Notes under the pieces: model-generated | The model's database searches: none | The model's input: only the letters and a program-made list of their open reading frames with translations | What the model was told of the DNA's origin: nothing | DNA from: Psychrobacter immobilis | Lineage (GTDB): Bacteria; Pseudomonadota; Gammaproteobacteria; Pseudomonadales; Moraxellaceae | DNA: 64,000 nucleotides | Reading direction: 5' to 3' | NCBI RefSeq assembly: GCF_904846235.1 | Contig: NZ_CAJGZN010000016.1 | Location: forward strand, 1-64,000 | Position numbers and translations under genes: made by a program | Shown here: positions 27,067 through 34,313 of the stretch, in pieces | Layout: each line of letters opens with the position of its first letter | Position numbering within the stretch: the first letter of the stretch is position 1

Positions 27067-27567
27067 ATGACCAGCAATTCTTTTAGTTCTACCAATGATC
27101 TACCTCCTACTGAACTCATACCTTGGCTAACTGCTGAAGGTTCTCTCACTGCGATATTAGAAGAGAAGGCAGGGCAGCCACTGCGTGTAAAACGCAGCTT
27201 TGAGGGCTATCGTTCGCTGACTTTAGGTCAAAAAAAGCAGCTGGGTATAACAGGTGGCATGTTAGGACGACCGATGCTGGCATGGGTACGCGAGGTACAA
27301 CTCTATGGCTATGATGACGCGCCATGGGTACAAGCCCAAAGTATTTTCCCTCTATATAGTTTGCAAGGTCAAGCACGCCGCCTTCAACAACTCAAAAACA
27401 CCCCTATCGGCTATGTGCTGTTTAAGCGTTGCCGTACTTTGCCAAATGAGCGTTTTATCAGTCATACCGGTGACGGTTGGCAACGACAAACGCGTTATGA
27501 CTGGTATGGTCGCACGCTTATGATCAGTGAAACGTTCTTACCTGCGTTTTTAACTAGCGACCTATAA
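27067..27567 (+). CDS. ubiC: Chorismate lyase UbiC
   Basis: UbiC splits chorismate into pyruvate and 4-hydroxybenzoate, the first committed step of ubiquinone synthesis, in the cytoplasm. The 166-residue protein has the expected length. Arg75 in WVREVQLYG and Glu155 in ISETFLPAF correspond to the active-site Arg76 and Glu155 of the E. coli enzyme, and AQSIFPLYSLQGQARRL matches the family's ARSIxP region. No clear Shine-Dalgarno precedes ATG 27067. UbiA does not follow; instead a dispersed repeat begins at the stop codon. Confidence 0.88.
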   Translation: MTSNSFSSTNDLPPTELIPWLTAEGSLTAILEEKAGQPLRVKRSFEGYRSLTLGQKKQLGITGGMLGRPMLAWVREVQLYGYDDAPWVQAQSIFPLYSLQGQARRLQQLKNTPIGYVLFKRCRTLPNERFISHTGDGWQRQTRYDWYGRTLMISETFLPAFLTSDL

Positions 27568-27680
27568 AAATATTACTAGGTTAACCTCGCTTGAGTTATT
27601 TAATATACATCTACACTCGGCTGCCTTGTACTACTTTTAAATTGAATCGATTATATCTAGCCACATTTAAAAATATTTTA
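27563..27680 (+). repeat. Dispersed ~115-nt intergenic repeat, copy A
   Basis: This stretch is highly similar to 57104-57222 (copy B). Shared blocks include TTAACCTCGCTTGA, ACTCGG.TGCCTTGTAC and TACTTTTAAATTGAATCGA, with near-continuous similarity over about 115 bases. It begins at the ubiC stop codon. Copies C (58928-59024) and D (27952-28044, inverted) share the first ~40 bases in more diverged form. Confidence 0.85.
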
Positions 27681-27780
27681 TGCCTAAAACAGCATAAAAG
27701 GGCGGGCAAGAGAAAAAGTTCAACGGGTAAATCCTTTATTTTATTGGCTATTTATCTGTGTTATATAGTCATTTAATTCG

Positions 27781-27804
27781 CTCATCCTAAGGTGAGGTTT
27801 TTTT
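27781..27804 (+). terminator. Small terminator-like hairpin upstream of glyA
   Basis: CTCATC and GGTGAG pair (one G-U) around CTAA, followed by seven T. It may end the ubiC transcript about 215 bases after its stop. Confidence 0.55.
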
Positions 27805-27852
27805 GCGCTCACAGCACAAATTTTCATGTTACACTTAATCTTTCGCGATGAT

Positions 27853-27874
27853 ATCGATGCAAATGTACATCGAT
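27853..27874. promoter_or_regulatory. Inverted repeat upstream of glyA, possible operator
   Basis: ATCGATG (27853-27859) and CATCGAT (27868-27874) form a perfect 7-bp inverted repeat with eight-base spacing. It only half matches the PurR consensus, so no regulator can be named. Confidence 0.3.
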
Positions 27875-27951
27875 TTTATTGACGAATCAGTCAAGTTAAT
27901 AACAGGTCAGTCGCCTGTATTTATTCTTATTTCAATCTTTGCTAATAGACT

Positions 27952-28044
27952 CCATTCACAATAATGGTCATACCATAAAACAGACTGCAGAAAAACAGCG
28001 TGCAGAGGTATCAAGCGTACTTCAGCGACGTTGACGCAGTAGTT
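27952..28044 (-). repeat. Dispersed intergenic repeat, copy D (inverted)
   Basis: Read on the minus strand it starts ACTACTGCGTCAACGTCG, then TGAAGTACG, and ends near ATGACCATTATTGTGAATGG. It aligns along its length with copy C at 58928-59024 (ACTACTGCGTCAACCTC, TGAAGTACG, TTGACATTATTATGGATTG). It faces copy A across the glyA upstream region. Confidence 0.7.
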
Positions 28045-28118
28045 GTTTTATTGTGGGCAGGCTATAAGCTTCTTTTCAATGACGTTTTTTAATGACAGTC
28101 ACTACTTAGGACATCACT

Positions 28119-29375
28119 ATGTTTAAAGATATTTCTATCAAAGATTTTGATCCAGTACTTGCTGAAGCGATGGCCGCAGAAAGCGTTCGTCAAGAAAACC
28201 ACATCGAGCTTATCGCCTCTGAAAATTACTGCTCACAAGCAGTGATGGAAGCACAAGGTACTGACCTAACCAACAAATACGCAGAAGGCTATCCTGGCAA
28301 GCGTTACTATGGTGGTTGTGAGCATGTGGACGTAGTTGAGCAATTGGCTATTGACCGTGCTAAAGAGTTGTTCGGTGCAGAGTACGTCAACGTTCAGCCA
28401 CATTCTGGTAGCCAAGCAAACTCAGCCGTATTTTTAGCATTGTTAGAGGCAAATGACACGGTACTAGGCATGAGCTTAGACGCTGGTGGTCACTTGACGC
28501 ATGGCGCACACATCAACTTCTCAGGTTTGAACTACAATGCCGTACAGTACGGATTGGTAGATGGCACTGGCCTTATTGATTATGATCAAGTAGAGAGCTT
28601 GGCGCGTGAGCATAAGCCTAAAATGATTATTGCTGGTTTTTCGGCATACTCACAAGTGGTCGATTGGCAGCGTTTCCGTGACATCGCTGACGAAGTAGGC
28701 GCATATCTATTGGTTGATATGGCTCACGTTGCAGGCCTAGTTGCTGGCGGTGTTTATCCAAACCCAGTACCTTTTGCTGATGTGGTTACGACGACGACGC
28801 ACAAAACCCTACGTGGCCCACGCTCAGGTATGATTTTGGCACGTGATGAAGTACTGGCTAAAAAGCTAAACTCAGCTGTATTCCCAGGCAACCAAGGTGG
28901 CCCGTTGATGCATGTTATCGCTGCAAAAGCGGTTTGCTTTAAAGAAGCGTTAGAAGATAACTTCAAAACGTATCAGCAGCAAGTAGTGAAAAATGCGCAA
29001 GCGATGGCAAAAGTGGTTCAAGAGCGCGGCTATGAAGTCATCTCTGGTGGTACTGAAAACCATCTAATGCTGATCAGCCTCGTTAAGCAAGAAATGACGG
29101 GTAAAGAAGCAGACAAATGGCTTGGTGAAGCACACATCACTGTCAACAAAAATGCTGTACCAAACGATCCAAAATCACCATTCGTGACTTCTGGTATCCG
29201 TATCGGTACGCCAGCTATTACTACTCGCGGTTTCAACGAAGCACAAGCGGGTGAATTGGCAGGTTGGATCTGTGACGTACTAGACAGTCGCGGTGATGAA
29301 GCGGTTGCTACTGAAGTACGCGCTAAAGTAGAAGCTATTTGTGCAGAATTACCAGTCTATGCTAAAAATCAGTAA
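28119..29375 (+). CDS. glyA: Serine hydroxymethyltransferase GlyA
   Basis: GlyA interconverts serine and glycine with tetrahydrofolate, supplying one-carbon units, and uses PLP. The 418-residue product matches the family in length. It shows [40 protein letters not shown], the [13 protein letters not shown] block, and [14 protein letters not shown], whose Lys229 forms the PLP Schiff base (same number as in E. coli). AGGA lies upstream of ATG 28119. A strong terminator follows 16 bases after the stop. Purine synthesis genes purE/purK elsewhere in the window draw on the one-carbon pool. Confidence 0.97.
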   Translation: MFKDISIKDFDPVLAEAMAAESVRQENHIELIASENYCSQAVMEAQGTDLTNKYAEGYPGKRYYGGCEHVDVVEQLAIDRAKELFGAEYVNVQPHSGSQANSAVFLALLEANDTVLGMSLDAGGHLTHGAHINFSGLNYNAVQYGLVDGTGLIDYDQVESLAREHKPKMIIAGFSAYSQVVDWQRFRDIADEVGAYLLVDMAHVAGLVAGGVYPNPVPFADVVTTTTHKTLRGPRSGMILARDEVLAKKLNSAVFPGNQGGPLMHVIAAKAVCFKEALEDNFKTYQQQVVKNAQAMAKVVQERGYEVISGGTENHLMLISLVKQEMTGKEADKWLGEAHITVNKNAVPNDPKSPFVTSGIRIGTPAITTRGFNEAQAGELAGWICDVLDSRGDEAVATEVRAKVEAICAELPVYAKNQ

Positions 29376-29391
29376 ACTTTAGAATGGTAAT

Positions 29392-29428
29392 AAAAAAACC
29401 GCTAAGCTTTTGCTTAGCGGTTTTTTTG
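29392..29428 (+). terminator. Terminator of glyA
   Basis: AAAAAAACCGCTAAGC pairs with GCTTAGCGGTTTTTTT around TTTT. This is a strong Rho-independent terminator. Confidence 0.93.
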
Positions 29429-29956
29429 TTATTGCTCTTTATAAATATTAGAGCATTTAACGCAAAACTATATTGGTATTGCTATTTAGCTCTTTTTAAT
29501 TATATTTCAGTCTGTTATTTAACCTGAAGATTACTACCGACATTTTTTGATAAATGTAGTGAGCTTGATTGAGTTTCGCTATTAGTTTTAATAAGCTAAG
29601 TTGATGTTTAATTAAGAAAAATGTGTAAATCTCTTTGTTTATACAAAAATATTAGTATATAGTCAGTATTGAACATTTAGTAATAATACTAATACAAATT
29701 ATAATAAATAGTTACACTTTGTATTAGGGCGTGTCTTCATTTCAAAAATGGTGATAAAAATGAGGTAAATTGCCGTCAAACAAGAAAAATAGCGCAGATA
29801 ATATCGGGATATTAAACAGCTATTTGACGATGTTTGGCAAGATTTAGCCATTTTTAGCCCATTTAGATGACTATCGGGTGAATTGAAGACACGCCTTAGT
29901 ATCGCTGTAATTGATTGAATAATTATATAAATGTTATTTTCACTAAAGGGATTTAC
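29429..29956. other. AT-rich intergenic region containing a MITE
   Basis: Between the glyA terminator and the AGCS symporter lies very AT-rich DNA with no gene. The MITE occupies 29728-29895. The 61 bases between the MITE and the symporter leader contain the gene's ribosome-binding site, so the insertion separates the gene from most upstream sequence. Confidence 0.6.
29724..29899. mobile_element. 168-bp MITE with terminal inverted repeats and TTAG target duplication
   Basis: The element (29728-29895) begins GGCGTGTCTTCATTTCA and ends with the near-perfect inverse of it (TGAATTGAAGACACGCC), 16 of 17 positions matching. It is flanked on both sides by TTAG (29724-29727 and 29896-29899), fitting the YTAR target duplication of IS5-group transposons. 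It has no transposase frame and must have been mobilised in trans. It lies 58 bases upstream of the AGCS symporter leader. Confidence 0.85.
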
Positions 29957-31492
29957 ATGAAAAAATAATCTTTAGTTGCAACGATGCTATTACTCAGCAC
30001 GACTCTTGCGCAAGCAGCAGAACAATCAGGTTTAGCAGCATTTGGAGCAGGTCTCGATGGCTTTATGGCCAATATATTTGGCTGGTTCGTCGACCTTATT
30101 TTCTTTTCAGTACCTCTTGGGGATGTCAGCTTCCCGCTCATTGTAGGTTGGTTATTAGTTGCCGCACTCGTATTCACCTTTTACTTTGGATTTATTCAGT
30201 TTCGCCAAATAGGCTTGTCTCTAGATATTGTCAGAGGCAAATATACCGATCCCAATCCTGCTAACAAAGAAGAAGGCGAGGTCAGCCATTTTCAAGCTTT
30301 AGCTACTGCGTTATCAGGTACTGTTGGTCTTGGTAATATTGCAGGCGTTGGTGCAGCACTTGCTATTGGTGGACCTGGTGCTACCTTTTGGATGATTATG
30401 GTCGGCCTATTCGGTATGGCGACTAAGTTTGTAGAATGTACGCTAGGTGTCAAATACCGTACGGTACTACCATCTGGCGTCGTATCAGGTGGCCCTATGT
30501 ACTACCTAAGCCGCGGTATGGCTGAACGTGGTATGGGCGGATTAGGTAAGTTTCTGGCTGTTGGTTTTGCACTTATGTGTATATTGGCGACCTTTGGTGC
30601 CGGTAACATGTTCCAGGGTAACCAAGCCTTTGCAGTCATGAGCTCTACTTTTAGCATTCCAACAGAGTACAGTTTATTCTTTGGTATTAGTTTGGCTGTT
30701 TTAGTTGGTATGGTTATCATCGGTGGTATGCCGCGCATTGCAACCGTTACCGAAAAAGTCGTACCCTTTATGGCCTTGTTATACATTACTATGGCGGTAA
30801 TCGTATTAGTTGCTAACTTTAATCTTATTGGTGCCGCATTCGGTGAGATTTTCACAGGTGCCTTCACAGGTGCAGGCGTAGCTGGTGGCTTTATTGGCGC
30901 ACTTATTAAAGGTTTAAAACGTGCGACTTTCTCTAACGAAGCCGGTGTTGGTTCAGCCGCTATTGCTCACTCAGCAGTAAAAACCAAAGAGCCTGCTACG
31001 GAAGGTTTAGTCGCTTTGCTTGAGCCTTTTATTGATACGGTTGTTATCTGTACCATGACGGCGCTGGTTATTACTATCTCTGGGGTAAACACTGTCGCAA
31101 ACTTACAAACCCAAGCGCTTACTGGTGTGGATCTAACCCGTGCAGCCTTCATGGAAACGGCGCCTATCTTCCAGTATTTCCTAGCTGTCGCGGTATTGTT
31201 GTTTGCTTTCTCAACGATGATTTCATGGTCATATTATGGTCTAAAAGCTTGGACTTACCTCTTTAGTGAAGGTAAAGGCGGCGAGATGATATACAAACTG
31301 ATCTTCTTAATCTTCGTTGTTATCGGTACCATCGTACAGTTCAGCTTCGTTATCGACTTCTCAGATGCGGCTCTGTTCGCTATGGCGATCTTCAACATCA
31401 TCGGTCTATACTTCTTGATGCCAATTGTGAAAAGAGAAGTTAATTCTTTCATAGCTCGTGTGAAAAGTGGTGAAATTAAAAAGTATAAATAA
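29957..31492 (+). pseudogene. Sodium:alanine symporter family protein (AGCS) with in-frame stop at codon 4
   Basis: This AGCS/AlsT-type transporter would import alanine or glycine with sodium. From ATG 29984 a 502-residue frame shows the family signatures GNIAGVGAALAIGGPGATFW, ATFSNEAGVGSAAIAHS and EPFIDTVVICTMTALVI, with about ten membrane segments. The natural start is probably ATG 29957, which has AAGGG at good spacing. Reading from it gives Met-Lys-Lys-stop (TAA 29966-29968), then in the same frame SLVATMLLLSTTLAQA, a signal-like leader. The stop therefore looks like a nonsense change early in a signal sequence. Restart at ATG 29984 would leave a leader without its basic residues and has no Shine-Dalgarno. 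The rest of the gene is intact, so it is a recent lesion, a sequence error, or a weakly expressed gene. Confidence 0.75.
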
Positions 31493-31529
31493 TAGGTTTG
31501 ATTGAACATTCTATTATAACTTGATAATT

Positions 31530-31566
31530 AAAAAAGCCCGCCAAGATGAGTCTTGGCGGGCTTTTC
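31530..31566. terminator. Bidirectional terminator between the AGCS gene and gltS
   Basis: AAAAAAGCCCGCCAAGA pairs with TCTTGGCGGGCTTTT, giving a GC-rich stem with tracts on both sides, and serves the convergent genes. Confidence 0.93.
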
Positions 31567-31620
31567 GATGGCTAGTATTTGCTAGATGGCTATTAAGTTT
31601 TGATCTGTGACAGCATCAGT

Positions 31621-32895
31621 CTACATAAACGGCAACTTCGTAAAAATCTGCAATATCGTAGCATTAACGATATCAACAAAGAACGCACCAACCATTGGCA
31701 CGATTAGGAATGCTTTAGGTGAAGGCAGATAGCGATCAGTGACTGCCTGCATATTTGCAATCGCTGTAGGTGTTGCACCCATACCAAAACCACAATGACC
31801 CGCTGATAATACAGCTGCGTCGTAGTCTTTACCCATAATTTTAAAGGTAATGAGGTAAACGTAGATAATCATAATGATGGTCTGTACAACCAATATAATT
31901 AGTACAGGGCCTGCCAAATCGGTCAATTGCCAAAGTTTTAAAGATAACAATGCCATCGCTAAAAATAGACTTAAAGAGGCATTACCAAGTACATCAATTG
32001 AGCGGTCAAACATATCAAAATTGAAGACCATCGTCAGCACATTGCGAATGATGACGCCGCCTGCCAGTGCCCATACAAACGTCGGTAACTCAAACCATGT
32101 ACCTTCAGCAACTATGGCCATCACATCGGCAAAAGCCAAAGCACCTGCGAATAGTGCCAAAGTCTCGATAGTAGAAGAAGCGGTGATAAAGCGCATGCTA
32201 TCAGGTCTTTCAAAGATATCTTTATTACTACCTGCAGACTCCTCATCGTGTTTGGTGCTATATAACGACTGTGCACCAGCAACTTTTTCGATATCGCTAG
32301 GATCAGGGTTGGCTGGTGTTGGTTTTAGGCCAAGTCGATTAATCAAGCGACGAGCAACAGGACCGCCAACGATACCACCTGCGACCAAACCATAAGTAGC
32401 AACCGCGATACCCAATGTCGTCGCACCGACCACGCCGTAGTCTTGTTCTAACGTAATGCCCCAAGCGCCTGCTGTACCGTGACCACCCGTTAGAGCGATA
32501 GAACCTGTTACCAGACCGAGCAAAGGATCAAGTCCCAATGCACTTGCCATGGCCACACCAACGACATCCTGCAATACAATAAACACTGAAACAACGATGG
32601 TAAAAATCAGTAATGGTGTGCCGCCTGCTTTTAATCGACTAAAATCAGCGCTCAGACCGATGGACGCAAAGAACATCAACATAGTGGCGGTCTGTAGTCC
32701 TTGATGAAAGTTAAAACTATATCCCCAAACCATATTGAGAGCATAGACAACAATCGCCGCGACCAAACCACCAGCAACCGGTTCTGGGATATTAAAGTCT
32801 TCTAAAAACTTGACTCGTCGCACCAAAAACCGCCCAAGAAGCAGTACTAGGGTGGCCAATATCAGGGTGTAATAACCGTTTAAGGTAATCTCCAT
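31621..32895 (-). CDS. gltS: Sodium/glutamate symporter GltS
   Basis: GltS imports glutamate with sodium across the inner membrane. The 424-residue protein has about ten to twelve hydrophobic segments and the two GltS pore-loop regions: GLVTGSIALTGGHGTAGAWG in the first half and LSAGHCGFGMGATPTAIANMQ in the second, a pseudo-symmetric pair typical of the ESS family. The cytoplasmic middle loop (~200-235) is longer than in E. coli GltS (401 residues) and polar. AAGGA precedes ATG 32895. A 19-bp-stem hairpin lies 28 bases upstream of the start. Confidence 0.95.
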   Translation of the reverse strand: MEITLNGYYTLILATLVLLLGRFLVRRVKFLEDFNIPEPVAGGLVAAIVVYALNMVWGYSFNFHQGLQTATMLMFFASIGLSADFSRLKAGGTPLLIFTIVVSVFIVLQDVVGVAMASALGLDPLLGLVTGSIALTGGHGTAGAWGITLEQDYGVVGATTLGIAVATYGLVAGGIVGGPVARRLINRLGLKPTPANPDPSDIEKVAGAQSLYSTKHDEESAGSNKDIFERPDSMRFITASSTIETLALFAGALAFADVMAIVAEGTWFELPTFVWALAGGVIIRNVLTMVFNFDMFDRSIDVLGNASLSLFLAMALLSLKLWQLTDLAGPVLIILVVQTIIMIIYVYLITFKIMGKDYDAAVLSAGHCGFGMGATPTAIANMQAVTDRYLPSPKAFLIVPMVGAFFVDIVNATILQIFTKLPFM

Positions 32896-32922
32896 AGGTT
32901 AATCCTTTCTATAAAATAAATT

Positions 32923-32966
32923 AACCTGAATTCGGGATAAATATGGCTTTATCTCGAATTCAGGTT
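32923..32966 (-). promoter_or_regulatory. Long hairpin in the gltS leader
   Basis: AACCTGAATTCGGGATAAA (32923-32941) pairs with TTTATCTCGAATTCAGGTT (32948-32966), 18 Watson-Crick pairs and one G-U around a six-base loop. It lies 28 bases upstream of the gltS ATG and 68 bases after the barstar stop. The T-rich stretch after it on the minus strand is interrupted, so it may be a terminator for the RNase-barstar unit, a control hairpin for gltS, or both. Confidence 0.7.
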
Positions 32967-33033
32967 TCTATGATGACGAATAATTATCGGTGACTATCGG
33001 CGGTCAAGCTTGCAATATATAGGCTTTTAATGA

Positions 33034-33438
33034 CTAAGTTTCTAACGCATAAACTTCATCCTCAGATGGCACGATGATCCACAATTGTGGTTTGCCAAAT
33101 TCTCTAAAGGCATCCTCAATCATGCTTTTAAAGACATTGAAGTCCTCAGTGTTTATCTTCTTGACGTCTGTTAAATCAAGCCTTAAATGAATTGCCTCAC
33201 TGTCTGTTAGACAATCCCATGCACTGTCCCAGTTGTGTGAAAAATAACTAGGAAAGTCACAGGCCTTGGCCAAACTCGTCAATAGCTCAGTTTTCTCGAG
33301 CGTGTCACCTACGGCTATAGTAACAGCCTGCGCAGGAATGCTAGTACCCAGTGCTGTACCGTTTTGGTTAATGTGGTCTTGATTCACGTGGCTTTGATTA
33401 ACGTAGTGGATGGCTTGGTTCATACTTTCTTTTGTCAT
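33034..33438 (-). CDS. Barstar-like ribonuclease inhibitor
   Basis: The 134-residue protein contains a barstar domain (~45-125) after a Gln/Asn/His-rich leader (HYVNQSHVNQDHINQNGTAL). The recognition block FPSYFSHNWDSAWDCLTD matches barstar, including the positions of barstar Asp35, Trp38 and Asp39 that plug the RNase active site. The C-terminal IEDAFREFGKPQLWIIV matches the last helix and strand. Barstars are cytoplasmic inhibitors of barnase/RNase Sa-type enzymes. The gene starts one base after the stop of the RNase-domain gene (TAATATG), so the two are translationally coupled. I chose ATG 33438 for this; a longer frame would overlap the upstream gene. There is no signal peptide. Confidence 0.88.
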   Translation of the reverse strand: MTKESMNQAIHYVNQSHVNQDHINQNGTALGTSIPAQAVTIAVGDTLEKTELLTSLAKACDFPSYFSHNWDSAWDCLTDSEAIHLRLDLTDVKKINTEDFNVFKSMIEDAFREFGKPQLWIIVPSEDEVYALET

Positions 33439-33439
33439 A

Positions 33440-34192
33440 TTAAGGCACCTGTAGTCTTTGGAAACTATCATAGTGATCGACAGTCAAGTAATAGACAGTA
33501 GGTGGGTTGCCACCTGTGACGATACGCCGTGCGCCGCGATGAGAGACACCAGGGGTGGGCACGGTATATTCGCGATAGTAGCCTTGTGACTGGGCGGGTA
33601 GTCTGCCTTCACGGTTATAAAACGTCGTGCCATCTTTATTTGGGTAAGGAAACGGGCCGCCTTGCTGAATAAGCGCAATCGTATTATCGACCTGTGCATC
33701 ACCTGTTATACCAGCACTGGCGACTTGGCTCGTATTATTAGTGACGTCCTGCGATACCGTTGTCGACTCGATGTTATCAGCAAGCAATGTCGAATTTAAA
33801 TCGCCAAAGAAATAGAAAGCGACGGCGATTATGGCGATGAGGCTAAAAAGCGTAGAGCCTAAGCTTCTTTTATTGGGTTTGCTATTTTGACTGCTACGAT
33901 TTGAGTTACGAGTGCGTTGATTGCTATTTCTATTAGCATTAGTAGGGGTATAGCTTGGAACATCTGATACAGTATCTTGGTCAAGGCTCAATGAAGACGA
34001 GGTCACTTCAGTGGCTCTCAATTGGTTTTTGTCGTTACGGCCACTGTTAAAGTAGACACTTTGACCAACCGTTATAGGCTTCGCCAGTCGTGCTTTGCTA
34101 ATATGAAAGAATACATCTTCACTTTGATTATCTACATCGATAAAGCCATAGCCTTTATCTTCATTCCAGTGCTTAATCTTGCCACTTTGCAT
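33440..34192 (-). CDS. Cold-shock domain / transmembrane / RNase Sa-like (barnase-family) protein
   Basis: This 250-residue protein joins three parts. Residues ~1-65 form a cold-shock domain with RNP1 KGYGFIDV (13-20) and RNP2 DVFFHIS (26-32). A Ser/Asn/Arg-rich linker (~66-110) ends in a basic patch. One transmembrane segment spans ~112-130 (STLFSLIAIIAVAFYFFG). Residues ~165-250 form a guanyl-specific RNase domain of the RNase Sa/barnase (N1/T1) family: GGPFPYP, FYNREGRLP, GYYREYTVPTPG, HRGARRIV, VDHYDSF. Glu208, Arg219, Arg223 and His240 match catalytic Glu54, Arg65, Arg69 and His85 of RNase Sa, so activity is expected. The basic patch predicts the cold-shock domain inside and the RNase in the periplasm. 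The barstar-like gene follows directly. RBS GGGAG precedes the ATG. Confidence 0.88.
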   Translation of the reverse strand: MQSGKIKHWNEDKGYGFIDVDNQSEDVFFHISKARLAKPITVGQSVYFNSGRNDKNQLRATEVTSSSLSLDQDTVSDVPSYTPTNANRNSNQRTRNSNRSSQNSKPNKRSLGSTLFSLIAIIAVAFYFFGDLNSTLLADNIESTTVSQDVTNNTSQVASAGITGDAQVDNTIALIQQGGPFPYPNKDGTTFYNREGRLPAQSQGYYREYTVPTPGVSHRGARRIVTGGNPPTVYYLTVDHYDSFQRLQVP

Positions 34193-34250
34193 GGTCGTAC
34201 CGCTCCCTATAATTTAAATGCTTTGACTAAAATATTTATGATTTAAACGA

Positions 34251-34280
34251 AGAAACGCCAGCATAATTGCTGACGTTTCT
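34251..34280 (-). terminator. Hairpin after proA
   Basis: AGAAACGCCAGCA pairs with TGCTGACGTTTCT with one mismatch around TAAT. On the minus strand a short T-containing stretch follows. It lies about 35 bases past the proA stop and separates proA from the RNase-barstar unit. Confidence 0.6.
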
Positions 34281-34313
34281 GATTACTCGTTTTGATAGTC
34301 GATGCTAGTATGA

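Larger units (their letters stand above)
27568..28118. other. Intergenic region between ubiC and glyA
   Basis: This 551-base gap contains repeat copy A, a short terminator-like hairpin (27781-27804), an inverted repeat ATCGATG-N8-CATCGAT (27853-27874), and the inverted repeat copy D just before glyA. I see no gene. The open frame at 27591-27776 lies within the repeat and is not credible. Confidence 0.6.

Noticed and set aside
27591-27776. 61-codon frame downstream of ubiC
   Set aside because: It lies within the dispersed repeat and has no protein-like composition or ribosome-binding site.
27853-27874. PurR operator before glyA
   Set aside because: Only the left half matches the PurR consensus; the central CG and right half do not.
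29896-29983. Glycine riboswitch before the alanine/glycine symporter
   Set aside because: The leader after the MITE is only about 60 bases and shows none of the conserved aptamer segments.
31874-32395. 173-codon plus-strand frame inside gltS
   Set aside because: It is antisense to a complete GltS with both conserved pore loops, and its own product resembles nothing.
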